From: Rhodospirillales bacterium
Lineage (GTDB): Bacteria > Pseudomonadota > Alphaproteobacteria > Rhodospirillales > JAOUPW01
Direction of reading: 5' to 3'
DNA: 6,728 bases
Assembly (NCBI GenBank): GCA_029879665.1
Contig: JAOUPW010000107.1
Span: 1-6,728, forward strand
The position numbers and the translations under genes were made by a program. Of the stretch, positions 1 to 5,999 are shown in pieces (positions within the stretch are counted from its first letter, which is position 1; every line of letters starts with the position of its first letter). The notes below the pieces were generated by a model, which saw only the letters and a list, made by a program, of their open reading frames with translations, made no database searches and was not told the DNA's origin.

Positions 1-33
1 GCATCACGGCATCATTCACGTTAACCACCATCC

Positions 34-954
34 ATGACCAAAACCTTTTCCCCCGCCCCGTCCCTCGCATCGGACCAAACCCGAATCAGGCGCATAGCCC
101 TGTCCGTCCTCTTCCTGGGTGCCATGGGTATTGCCTTCTCCCCGATCTTCGTCCGCCTGAGCGATCTGGGGCCAACGGCGACCGGCTTTCACCGGGTCTT
201 TCTGGCGGTGCCGTTACTCTGGGCGTGGGCGATGACCGAAGGAAGGCGCCACGATGCCCCCGCCCGCCCGGGCACGCGGCGGGATTTTTTGTGGCTTATT
301 ATGGCCGGCGTTTTTTTCGCCGGTGACCTTTTGTTCTGGCACTGGTCGATCACCTTTACCTCCGTTGCGAACTCCACCCTGCTCGCCAACGCGGCACCCA
401 TCTTCGTCACCCTCGGAAGTTTTCTTCTTTTTGGAGAGCGGTTTTCAAAACTGTTTCTCTTTGGCTTGACACTGGGCATCGCGGGCGCCGCTATTTTGAT
501 GGCCGACAGCCTGACGGTCAGCGCCGAAACTCTGCTCGGCGATGCCTTCGGACTGGTAACGGCGATCTTCTACGCCGCCTATATCGTGACCGTGGGACGA
601 CTACGCGCCACCTTTTCCACCGCCGTCATTATGACCTGGAGCAGCGCGTCGGCCGCCGTGATCCTGTTGCCGGCGGCCCTCATTTCCGGCGAGGGGCTGA
701 TGGCAGAGACGCTTATGGGTTGGTTCGTCCTTATCGGCCTGGCCTGGATATCCCATACCGGCGGACAAAGTCTTATCGCTTATGCCCTCGCTCACCTGCC
801 GGCGGCATTTTCGTCTGTCAGTCTGTTGGTACAGCCCATCGCGTCGTCCGTGCTCGCCTGGATCATTCTGGGCGAGGCTCTGGGCCCATGGCAGGCGGTG
901 GGCGCGGGTGTAATCCTGAGCGGCATCTTCCTCGCAAGACGGGGCAGCGTCTAG
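34..954 (+). CDS. EamA/DMT-family membrane transporter
   Basis: This 306-residue protein has the length and fold pattern of the drug/metabolite transporter superfamily, inner-membrane carriers made of two tandem EamA halves. About ten hydrophobic segments are visible, roughly at residues 21-41, 53-68, 85-104, 110-133, 138-157, 167-187, 197-217, 225-247, 258-277 and 283-301. The loop with GERF (134-137) closes the first half, and the matching ILGEAL (277-282) followed by WQAVGAGVILSG (286-297) sits at the end of the second half, both typical of the family. Substrate cannot be read from sequence; members export amino acids, metabolites or drugs. The ATG at 34 gives a short polar N-terminus before the first helix, but no clear ribosome binding site precedes it; M31 would cut into helix 1 and is less likely. 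The gene ends at TAG 952-954 with no obvious terminator after it. Confidence 0.9.
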   Translation: MTKTFSPAPSLASDQTRIRRIALSVLFLGAMGIAFSPIFVRLSDLGPTATGFHRVFLAVPLLWAWAMTEGRRHDAPARPGTRRDFLWLIMAGVFFAGDLLFWHWSITFTSVANSTLLANAAPIFVTLGSFLLFGERFSKLFLFGLTLGIAGAAILMADSLTVSAETLLGDAFGLVTAIFYAAYIVTVGRLRATFSTAVIMTWSSASAAVILLPAALISGEGLMAETLMGWFVLIGLAWISHTGGQSLIAYALAHLPAAFSSVSLLVQPIASSVLAWIILGEALGPWQAVGAGVILSGIFLARRGSV

Positions 955-1176
955 GACCTTATTCCACATCCAAATGCCCGCCCAATGGTTTATCTTCTCC
1001 GGTATTCAGCCTGCACCCTTGAGATAGCTGCTGATGGGACGCACCTTACGCCAAGGGGGAATCGGAATACGGCCGAAACCGACAGAGGCGCGACCTTTTA
1101 TTTTGATCTGCCCGAGCGGACGCGGGAGGCCGGAACTGTTCAACTGCCGGAAATTCCGGAAGCGACGACCCGTTAG
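955..1176 (+). pseudogene. Possible relic of a histidine kinase 3' end
   Basis: No intact gene is recognisable between the transporter and the HD-GYP gene. The frame open from 955 (first ATG at 985) to TAG at 1174-1176 contains the string DRGATFYFDLPE (about residues 33-44 counted from the ATG), preceded by HLTPRGN. This closely resembles the last strand of a HATPase_c domain in PAS-type sensor kinases, where a His-Gly-Gly turn is followed by a GATF-hydrophobic-LP ending. The expected upstream ATP-binding glycines and H box are absent, and the place of the His-Gly-Gly turn reads ADGTH. I infer that a deletion left only the tail of a kinase gene. Alternatives are a chance match or a real 63-residue protein starting at 985, which has no ribosome binding site that I can see. 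Confidence 0.4.
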
Positions 1177-1293
1177 AATCTAATACGCAGATAACCACGG
1201 CGGAGGCAGGAAATAGGGGAAAAAGCTCCCTTCCGGCCAAGAGCATTTGCGTCGCTTACAATCCCTTAATCAATCCGGTGTTTAGTATGGGTC
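1177..1293 (+). promoter_or_regulatory. Leader region of the HD-GYP gene, weak promoter signal
   Basis: This gene-free stretch must carry the expression signals of the HD-GYP gene unless it is read through from the left. The best -10 candidate is TACAAT at 1257-1262, five of six matches to the sigma-70 consensus, but no convincing -35 hexamer lies 16-18 bases upstream. A weak hairpin (AGGGGA at 1216-1221 with TCCCTT at 1227-1232, including one G-U pair) lies upstream and has no T-run, so it is not a normal terminator. No strong Shine-Dalgarno sequence precedes the ATG at 1294. Confidence 0.2.
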
Positions 1294-2742
1294 ATGCGCG
1301 CACCGGTTCATTACCTGTTGACGGCTGCCATTATGCCCGTTTACGGCATTCAGGTTTGCCCCTTCCTCGAAAGCCTGAAGATCTGGCAGGTGGCGGTTCC
1401 CATTTTTGCCGCTCTTGGCGCGCAGTTCGCCTTACGTCAGATGCTCCTCCCTGGCCTAGTTGGTAGCGCGGAGCTAAAGAACCAGACTCTCCGCGTCTTC
1501 CTGTTGGACATGGGCCTGTTTCTGATCACCGCCATTGTATTGATGATTTACAATGGCTTACACCACAATTTTCCCATGGCCAGCGGCCTCAAGGTGCTGG
1601 TCGGGTTTGCCGGCCTTGGTTTTTTTGTCGCCATCGACTTGGCCCTTAAGCAGGAACGCGCGGTCATCGCCCATGTGACTTCCAGCGGGCAACATCTTAT
1701 ACCCGATAAAAATTATATGCCGATCAAGCACAAGGTATCCCTGTTCGCAACATCGTTGAGCGCTCTTCTTGTCGGCGTCTTCATGTTGTTGGTGATCAAG
1801 GATCTGGACTGGATCGTTGAAGTCGGTGAGACCATTCCGCTCGAACAGGCACGCATTTCCATTATCAAGGAATTCTTGTTCATCCTGGCAGTCGTGTTGC
1901 CTTATACCCTGAACTGCATTCATTCGTTCGCACGCAACCTCAACCTATTCCTGGAAGCGGAAAAAAAGGTGCTGGACCACGTTTCATCCGGTGATTACTC
2001 CCTTCGGGTACCGGTCAGCAGCAACGATGAATTCGGTCTGATTGCGCGCGACACCAATGAAATGGTCGAACGCATCCAAGCCCGCACCGAAGAGCTGAAT
2101 CTGACTCAGGATGTCACCATTCTGTCGCTAGCGACCCTGGCCGAAGCCCGCGATAATGAAACCGGCGCCCATATTCTCCGCACCCAGCGTTACGTATGGG
2201 TTCTGGCGGATGAGTTGAAAGACCTTCCGCACTTGTCGGAAACCCTCACGAATGAAGTCATCGAGCTGCTGTTCAAGTCCGCGCCTCTGCACGATATCGG
2301 CAAAGTCGGCATCCCCGATCACATTTTGCTCAAACCCGGAAAACTCACGGCGGAAGAATTCGAAATCATGAAGGGCCACGTCAATATCGGCGCAGAAGCG
2401 CTATCTGTTGCCGAACGTGAATTGGGAGACAGTTCCTTCCTCCGCCTGGCCCGTGAAATCGCCCTCACCCACCATGAAAAATGGGACGGCAGCGGCTATC
2501 CGCAGGGCCTGCGGGGTGATGCGATTCCCGTTTCTGGCCGGTTGATGGCCGTCGCCGACGTCTATGATGCGCTCATTTCCAAACGGGTTTACAAACCCGC
2601 CCTATCCCACGAGGAAGCCATGGCCATTCTGAGGGACGGTGAGGGCAGCCATTTCGACCCGGACGTGATCAAGGCTCTGCTGGCGCGGGAGCGTGATTTC
2701 CGCGACATCGCCCGCACCTATGCAGATGACGGCAATCCCTGA
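1294..2742 (+). CDS. Membrane HAMP/HD-GYP protein, probable c-di-GMP phosphodiesterase
   Basis: The 482-residue product is predicted to hydrolyse cyclic-di-GMP at the inner membrane. Its N-terminal third has about five hydrophobic segments (roughly 28-48, 66-88, 98-118, 149-168, 190-212) and matches no sensor domain I can name. A HAMP linker follows at about 214-266 (SGDYSLRVP...DEFGLIARDTNEM), then a short helix and an HD-GYP domain at about 273-470. The expected metal ligands all appear present: E289, H293, the HD pair H333-D334 in HDIGKVGIPD, H362, H393-H394 and D422. The GYP signature is G401-Y402-P403 in WDGSGYPQG. No GGDEF or receiver domain is seen. The frame is open back to 1270, but ATG 1294 is the first start codon; its ribosome binding site is poor, and ATG 1333 is an alternative that would keep every membrane segment. 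It faces the minus-strand operon tail-to-tail, 56 bases apart. Confidence 0.9.
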   Translation: MRAPVHYLLTAAIMPVYGIQVCPFLESLKIWQVAVPIFAALGAQFALRQMLLPGLVGSAELKNQTLRVFLLDMGLFLITAIVLMIYNGLHHNFPMASGLKVLVGFAGLGFFVAIDLALKQERAVIAHVTSSGQHLIPDKNYMPIKHKVSLFATSLSALLVGVFMLLVIKDLDWIVEVGETIPLEQARISIIKEFLFILAVVLPYTLNCIHSFARNLNLFLEAEKKVLDHVSSGDYSLRVPVSSNDEFGLIARDTNEMVERIQARTEELNLTQDVTILSLATLAEARDNETGAHILRTQRYVWVLADELKDLPHLSETLTNEVIELLFKSAPLHDIGKVGIPDHILLKPGKLTAEEFEIMKGHVNIGAEALSVAERELGDSSFLRLAREIALTHHEKWDGSGYPQGLRGDAIPVSGRLMAVADVYDALISKRVYKPALSHEEAMAILRDGEGSHFDPDVIKALLARERDFRDIARTYADDGNP

Positions 2743-2798
2743 GGAACAGGATCGGATCACTCTGCGGCGGCGTCCGGATATTTCATCAATAATCGCTT

Positions 2799-3929
2799 TC
2801 ACCAACCATTGGCACGGGGCCAGCGGGCGGTTACTTCGGTGCCGCCGTCGACCACATGGTACTCGTCGTACATGGCCGCCGTCAGGCAGGAATGATTGGG
2901 CAGAATGCGAACCCGGGCACCAATGGGCAAGGCTGCGAAGGCGGCCTCGTCCGCGCCTTCGATCAGGCCGTGTTCCTGGTAGACGCGATTCACGATCAGG
3001 CCGTCGAAAGCATCCCGCCCGTTTTCGTCGACCACCAGCCCGAAGCCCATGTCTTGCTTCAGGGATTCCGTGCTTCGGTCCTTGGAAAGAGCCAGCGCCC
3101 CGGCGTCGATCAGAAGGGTGCCGCTGTCGGGACGGTGGCCGGTCACCGAGGCCAGCACGGAGACCGCAATATCTTCGCGCCGGCAAGACCCGATCCCGGC
3201 CTGAAACAAGTCGCCGAACATGTAGACCCCGGCGCGCAGTTCGCTGACCCCTTTCAAGGTCTTGGCGTGGAGCGCCGTCGGCGTCGAACCGACGCTGACG
3301 ATGGGGACCGGCAGGCCGGCGGCGTGCAGCCGCACCCCGGCCAGCGCCGCGCTCAAGCGTTCGTCTTCTGCCACCGCCGCCATTTCGTCGACCGTCCGGC
3401 AGGCGTAGGAATGCCCGGCGTGGGTGAGCACGCCCTTCAAGGCCGTTCCCGGACCGTCGTTGAGGATCTTGGCAATGGCCAGCAACTCGTCCGATCCCGG
3501 CGCCAGGCCGGCGCGGTGTTCGCCGCAATCGATTTCGATCAGGACGGCAATGGTAAGGCCCATGGCACGGCCTTTTTCGGTGATGGCGGCAGCGATCGCG
3601 GCGTCATCCGTCATCAAGGTGAGGCTGCAGCCCTGGCGGATGAGGGCGCCGGCGCGATCCAGTTTATTCGGTGTAATGCCGACGGCGTAAACGATATCGC
3701 GCAAGCCGCGGCTAAAAAAATATTCGGCCTCGGCCAGGGTGGAAACCGTGATGCCGCCGAAATTGCCGTCAATCGCCATGCGGGCAACATCCATGGACTT
3801 GGCGGTTTTCATATGCGGACGCAGCTTGACGCCAAGTTCACGCGCGCGCGCGGTCATGGCGGTGGCATTACGCGCCAAAATCCCACGATCCAGGATCAGC
3901 GACGGGGTCTGAAGATCTGCAAGGTTCAT
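2799..3929 (-). CDS. PLP-dependent D-amino-acid lyase (D-threonine aldolase / D-serine dehydratase family)
   Basis: The 376-residue protein belongs to the fold-type III PLP enzymes with an alanine-racemase-like N-terminal barrel and a C-terminal beta domain, a group including D-threonine aldolase, D-serine dehydratase (DSD1) and 3-hydroxy-D-aspartate aldolase. It opens with LQTPSLILD (6-14), and RPHMKTAK (37-44) carries the probable PLP lysine K41. The stretch IEIDCGEHRAG (131-141) and VSVGSTPTA (211-219) are family-like, and LRAGVYMFGD (231-240) precedes the C-terminal domain. H346 and C348 in PNHSC form the metal pair. Known D-threonine aldolases use His-x-Asp, while vertebrate D-serine dehydratase uses His-x-Cys with zinc, so dehydratase-like chemistry is an inference. 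The ending ARWPRANGW is typical of the family. The frame is open further upstream, into the argE gene, but ATG 3929 gives the family N-terminus, with AGGA 11 bases before it. It lies 25 bases after the deacetylase gene. Confidence 0.88.
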   Translation of the reverse strand: MNLADLQTPSLILDRGILARNATAMTARARELGVKLRPHMKTAKSMDVARMAIDGNFGGITVSTLAEAEYFFSRGLRDIVYAVGITPNKLDRAGALIRQGCSLTLMTDDAAIAAAITEKGRAMGLTIAVLIEIDCGEHRAGLAPGSDELLAIAKILNDGPGTALKGVLTHAGHSYACRTVDEMAAVAEDERLSAALAGVRLHAAGLPVPIVSVGSTPTALHAKTLKGVSELRAGVYMFGDLFQAGIGSCRREDIAVSVLASVTGHRPDSGTLLIDAGALALSKDRSTESLKQDMGFGLVVDENGRDAFDGLIVNRVYQEHGLIEGADEAAFAALPIGARVRILPNHSCLTAAMYDEYHVVDGGTEVTARWPRANGW

Positions 3930-3954
3930 ATCGGGGTATGTCCTAGCTTGATTT

Positions 3955-5145
3955 TTATCCCGCGGCAAGATGATCGAGCAGGCGGCCGAGGAAAGCGTCG
4001 CAATGGGCGAGTTGTTCAAGGGTGATGTATTCGTCGGGCTTGTGGGCTTGACTGATGCTGCCGGGCCCGCACACCACGGTGGGGATGTGGGCGTTTCGGC
4101 TGAACAGGCCGGCTTCAGTGCCGAAGGCGACTTTCGCCTCATCGTTGCGCCCGGCCAGGGCCTTGGCCAGACGGACCACTTCTTCGTCCGGTTTGGTGTC
4201 GAGACCGGGAAAGGACGAGGTTTCTTCGATGACCATGCCGGTTTCCGCCCGAACCGCTCGCATGCGGGAAATGAGTTCTTTTTCCGCGTAATCCCCGATG
4301 CGCCCGAGGATAGCGTCCACATCGTCACCGGGAAGATGCCGGATTTCGAATTGCAGGCGGCAGTCCTTGGGCACGATGTTGAGCGCAGTGCCGCCTTCGA
4401 TAACGCCGGTATGGATCGTGGTGTAGGAAACGTCGTAGTCGTCGTCGAAAGGCCCGCCGTCTCGAATTTCGCGGCCCAGGGTGTTGAGGAAGGCGATCAA
4501 CTCGGCGGCATATTCGACGGCATTGACGCCGGTGGGCGCCAGAGACGAATGGCATTCGAAACCGGCAATGCGGACCTCGAAGCTGCGCTTTCCCTTGTGC
4601 CCGACGGCCACCTGCATTTCGGTGGGTTCGCCGATGATGCACATGGCCGGGCGGACCGCCATCCCCTTGAGAGTTTCGAGCAGACGGCGGACGCCGAGGC
4701 AGCCCACTTCTTCGTCATAGGAAAAGGCAAGATGCAGCGGGGTCTTGAGATCACGGTCAAGGAACTGGGGAATCCGGGCGAGGGTCAGGCCGATAAACGA
4801 CTTCATGTCCGCTGTTCCCCGGCCGTAAAGGCGGCCGTCGCGTTCGGTCAGGGTGAAGGGATCGGAAGACCAGTCCTGGCCGTCCACCGGGACCACGTCG
4901 GTATGGCCCGAGAGCATGACGCCGGGAATATCGGTGGGACCCAGGGTGGCGTAGAGGTTGGCCTTGGTCCCTTCCTCGTTGTGGACCAGGACGCTGTCGA
5001 CGCCGTGAACCGCCAGCGTGTCACGGACAAAATGGATAAGATCCAGATTGGACTCGCGGCTGACCGTCGGGAAGGCCACCAGGGCGCGGATCATCTCCCT
5101 TCCGGCGGCGCTGATTTCACCGGCGGAATAACCTGAACGAGACAT
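3955..5145 (-). CDS. argE: Acetylornithine deacetylase-type M20 metallopeptidase
   Basis: The 396-residue protein is a cytoplasmic dizinc amidohydrolase of the M20/ArgE-DapE family. ArgE converts N-acetyl-L-ornithine to ornithine plus acetate in arginine synthesis. The motif SGHTDVVPVDGQDW (79-92) provides zinc ligand H81 and D83; YGRGTADMKSF (107-117) provides bridging D113; SYDEEVGCLG (142-151) provides general base E145 and ligand E146; GEPTE (172-176) provides E173; and QAHKPDEY (366-373) provides the last ligand, H368. The dimerisation domain lies between about 180 and 295. Length and N-terminus (REMIRALVAFPTVSRESNLDLI at 16-37) fit bacterial ArgE. The start at 5145 has only a weak AGGG upstream. 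It follows the 66-residue gene by 11 bases, suggesting translational coupling. Because many alphaproteobacteria recycle the acetyl group with ArgJ, a broader N-acyl amino-acid substrate is possible; the lyase downstream makes that worth considering. Confidence 0.88.
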   Translation of the reverse strand: MSRSGYSAGEISAAGREMIRALVAFPTVSRESNLDLIHFVRDTLAVHGVDSVLVHNEEGTKANLYATLGPTDIPGVMLSGHTDVVPVDGQDWSSDPFTLTERDGRLYGRGTADMKSFIGLTLARIPQFLDRDLKTPLHLAFSYDEEVGCLGVRRLLETLKGMAVRPAMCIIGEPTEMQVAVGHKGKRSFEVRIAGFECHSSLAPTGVNAVEYAAELIAFLNTLGREIRDGGPFDDDYDVSYTTIHTGVIEGGTALNIVPKDCRLQFEIRHLPGDDVDAILGRIGDYAEKELISRMRAVRAETGMVIEETSSFPGLDTKPDEEVVRLAKALAGRNDEAKVAFGTEAGLFSRNAHIPTVVCGPGSISQAHKPDEYITLEQLAHCDAFLGRLLDHLAAG

Positions 5146-5156
5146 GGACCCTAAGC

Positions 5157-5357
5157 CTAGCTCTCTTTCGGCTGGTATTCGGCGGAAGCCACGGTCGCGT
5201 CGTGCAGCAGCTCATCGGTGAGCATCCGCGCCAGTTTGGCGATGGCGTCGACGGGATAATCGGGTGAATTGGGATCGCCGTATTCGCCTTCTGAAACCAC
5301 CGTCGCCGAGGCCTGGATGCAGGCGCTGATGAGAATCGCCCTTCGGTTGTCAATCAT
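5157..5357 (-). CDS. Small protein of unknown function, first gene of the argE operon
   Basis: I do not recognise this 66-residue protein. Support for coding is a good ribosome binding site (AGGGAG seven bases before ATG 5357), a strong preference for G or C at third codon positions, and a position 11 bases before argE on the same strand. The product is acidic to neutral, with no signal peptide or membrane segment. Residues 1-23 (MIDNRRAILISACIQASAT and on) and about 37-52 (DAIAKLARMLTDELLH) look like two amphipathic helices joined by a Gly/Pro/Asp-rich turn (24-34), so a small helical-hairpin protein is plausible. It could be an accessory protein of the neighbouring enzymes or simply share their promoter. 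The reading frame is confident; a function is not offered. Confidence 0.65.
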   Translation of the reverse strand: MIDNRRAILISACIQASATVVSEGEYGDPNSPDYPVDAIAKLARMLTDELLHDATVASAEYQPKES

Positions 5358-5398
5358 GGTCTGGCTCCCTGTATCTGATGTTTTCGAGACCGGGGAGG

Positions 5399-5426
5399 AT
5401 TATAAAGGGGCTGCAATTATAAAGGG
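5399..5426 (-). promoter_or_regulatory. Doubled TATAAT-like box upstream of the argE operon
   Basis: On the minus strand the 11-base word CCCTTTATAAT occurs twice exactly (5426-5416 and 5409-5399), start to start 17 bases apart. Each copy contains a perfect TATAAT, at 5421-5416 and 5404-5399. They sit about 40-65 bases before ATG 5357, a normal place for a promoter, and just downstream of the tRNA 3' end. No good -35 hexamer is found for either copy; the sequence at that distance is a pyrimidine-rich run. The boxes may be alternative -10 elements or a tandem binding site. Transcription coming through from the tRNA gene is also possible, since no terminator separates them. Confidence 0.4.
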
Positions 5427-5441
5427 AGAAGAAAGGAGAAA

Positions 5442-5516
5442 TGGTGCCGCCGGTAAGAATCGAACTTACGGCCTCGCCCTTACCAAGGGCGCGCTCTACC
5501 CCTGAGCTACGGCGGC
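5442..5516 (-). tRNA. tRNA-Thr(GGT)
   Basis: The minus strand folds into a full 75-base cloverleaf including the encoded CCA. The acceptor stem GCCGCCG/CGGCGGC pairs at all seven positions, the D stem is GCTC/GAGC, the anticodon stem CGCCC/GGGCG and the T stem GTAAG/CTTAC with loop TTCGATT. The variable loop has five bases. The anticodon loop TTGGTAA has anticodon GGT, which reads ACC and ACU threonine codons. The G1-C72 and C2-G71 pairs are the known threonine identity pairs, and the discriminator base is A. The tRNA lies between the argE operon and the divergent murA region; no integrase or duplicated 3' end is seen near it. A weak upstream promoter candidate is TTGATA (5581-5576) and CATGGT (5558-5553) with a 17-base spacer. 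Confidence 0.97.
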
Positions 5517-5670
5517 AATGCCAAGAAATGCGGGGCCTGGAAAAGCGGGCGCACCATGCCACAGGGCCTCAAGCATATCAAGACGGCATATCACGGCAGC
5601 GGAACGGAAAGAAGAAACGGAAAGAACGGGCCCCCCGGGGCCGGATTTCCGGGCGGGGAGGTCCGGGGTC

Positions 5671-5699
5671 TTGACGGCACTGGCGGCGGTCTTCATCAT
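5671..5699 (+). promoter_or_regulatory. Sigma-70-like promoter candidate for the 62-residue gene and murA
   Basis: TTGACG at 5671-5676 (five of six matches to the -35 consensus) is followed after exactly 17 bases by CATCAT at 5694-5699 (four of six matches to TATAAT). A start near 5706 would give a leader of about 40 bases before ATG 5748. It is the best promoter-like pair I found in the 231 bases between the tRNA and the 62-residue gene. The rest of that stretch is GC-rich, with a small GGCCC/GGGCC hairpin near 5630-5643 that lacks a T-run. Confidence 0.4.
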
Positions 5700-5747
5700 C
5701 GCCGCCCCTTGGACCCTCCCTTTTGGACCCTGCGGTAGGACCCCTCT

Positions 5748-5936
5748 ATGAGCGCAGATGACCGGGCCAACGGCCCACGCCGGACCGAAGAATCGAAACG
5801 CAAGGCTGAGGAACGCAATAAGCGCCTGTCCTCGACCCTGAGGGACAATCTGAACAAGCGCAAGCGCCAGGCCCGGGCGCGGGCGGAGGAAAACGACCCC
5901 GCGGGCAAATCCCCATCCGGACCCACCCCGGACTGA
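5748..5936 (+). CDS. Short highly charged protein upstream of murA
   Basis: This 62-residue protein has no named function that I know. It starts at ATG 5748 with AGGA seven bases upstream, a good ribosome binding site, and ends at TGA 5934-5936. Residues about 13-48 form one predicted long helix packed with Arg, Lys and Glu; the core RLSSTLRDNLNKRKRQARAR (26-45) has regularly spaced leucines at 27, 31 and 35 with basic residues around them. The C-terminal 14 residues are Pro/Gly-rich and probably disordered. From memory, short ORFs with a similar LRxNLxxRKxQAR core sit before murA in other alphaproteobacteria, which suggests a real conserved gene, but this was not searched. It is 63 bases from murA on the same strand, so the two are likely co-transcribed. 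The basic helix could bind nucleic acid or a partner protein; this is a guess. Confidence 0.7.
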   Translation: MSADDRANGPRRTEESKRKAEERNKRLSSTLRDNLNKRKRQARARAEENDPAGKSPSGPTPD

Positions 5937-5954
5937 ATGGGGGCCGGACTGAAC

Positions 5955-5974
5955 CCGGGACGAACCGCTCCCGG
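5955..5974 (+). promoter_or_regulatory. Small hairpin in the murA leader
   Basis: CCGGGA (5955-5960) and TCCCGG (5969-5974) form a perfect six-base-pair stem with an eight-base loop, followed by the AT-rich run TATTAACTTATAAAAA up to 5990. This is the only AT-rich patch between the 62-residue gene and murA. It lacks the T-run of an intrinsic terminator, so an RNA-stability or processing element, or the edge of an additional murA promoter, is as likely as any role in termination. It may also be chance in GC-rich DNA. Confidence 0.25.
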
Positions 5975-5999
5975 TATTAACTTATAAAAACGGAACATC

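Noticed and set aside
2743..2798. Possible bidirectional terminator between the convergent genes
   Set aside because: The best stem (ATCGGA with TCCGGAT) needs a bulge and a 16-base loop and has no real T-run on either strand.
2602..3528. Minus-strand frame of 308 codons overlapping the lyase and the HD-GYP 3' end
   Set aside because: Arg/Gly-rich translation without domains, in an alternative frame of the lyase gene.
2856..4025. Long plus-strand open frame (389 codons) opposite the D-amino-acid lyase gene
   Set aside because: It is antisense to a gene with clear family motifs, and its translation is low-complexity Gly/Arg/Asp/His-rich. This is the usual shadow of GC-rich codon use.
3930..4328. 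N-terminal extension of the lyase frame up to 4328
   Set aside because: The extra residues overlap argE in another frame and look like an out-of-frame reading; the family N-terminus begins at the ATG at 3929.
3970..5136. Plus-strand open frame (388 codons) opposite argE
   Set aside because: It mirrors the argE gene almost end to end and has no recognisable domain; argE itself has every zinc ligand, so the minus strand is the coding one.
5442..5516. tRNA gene as an integration site for a mobile element
   Set aside because: No integrase, no repeated tRNA 3' end and no change in gene style on either side within the window.
5573..5593. Direct repeat GCATATCA, two copies 13 bases apart
   Set aside because: Eight bases is short, the copies are not symmetrical, and one overlaps the weak tRNA promoter candidate; chance is a sufficient explanation.
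5630..5643. GGCCC/GGGCC palindrome as terminator
   Set aside because: Five-pair stem with a four-base loop but no T-run on either strand; such palindromes are common in GC-rich spacers.
5441..5674. Plus-strand frame beginning MVPPVRIELTAS
   Set aside because: This is the familiar artefact of translating the antisense of a tRNA 3' end; the tRNA cloverleaf explains the sequence.
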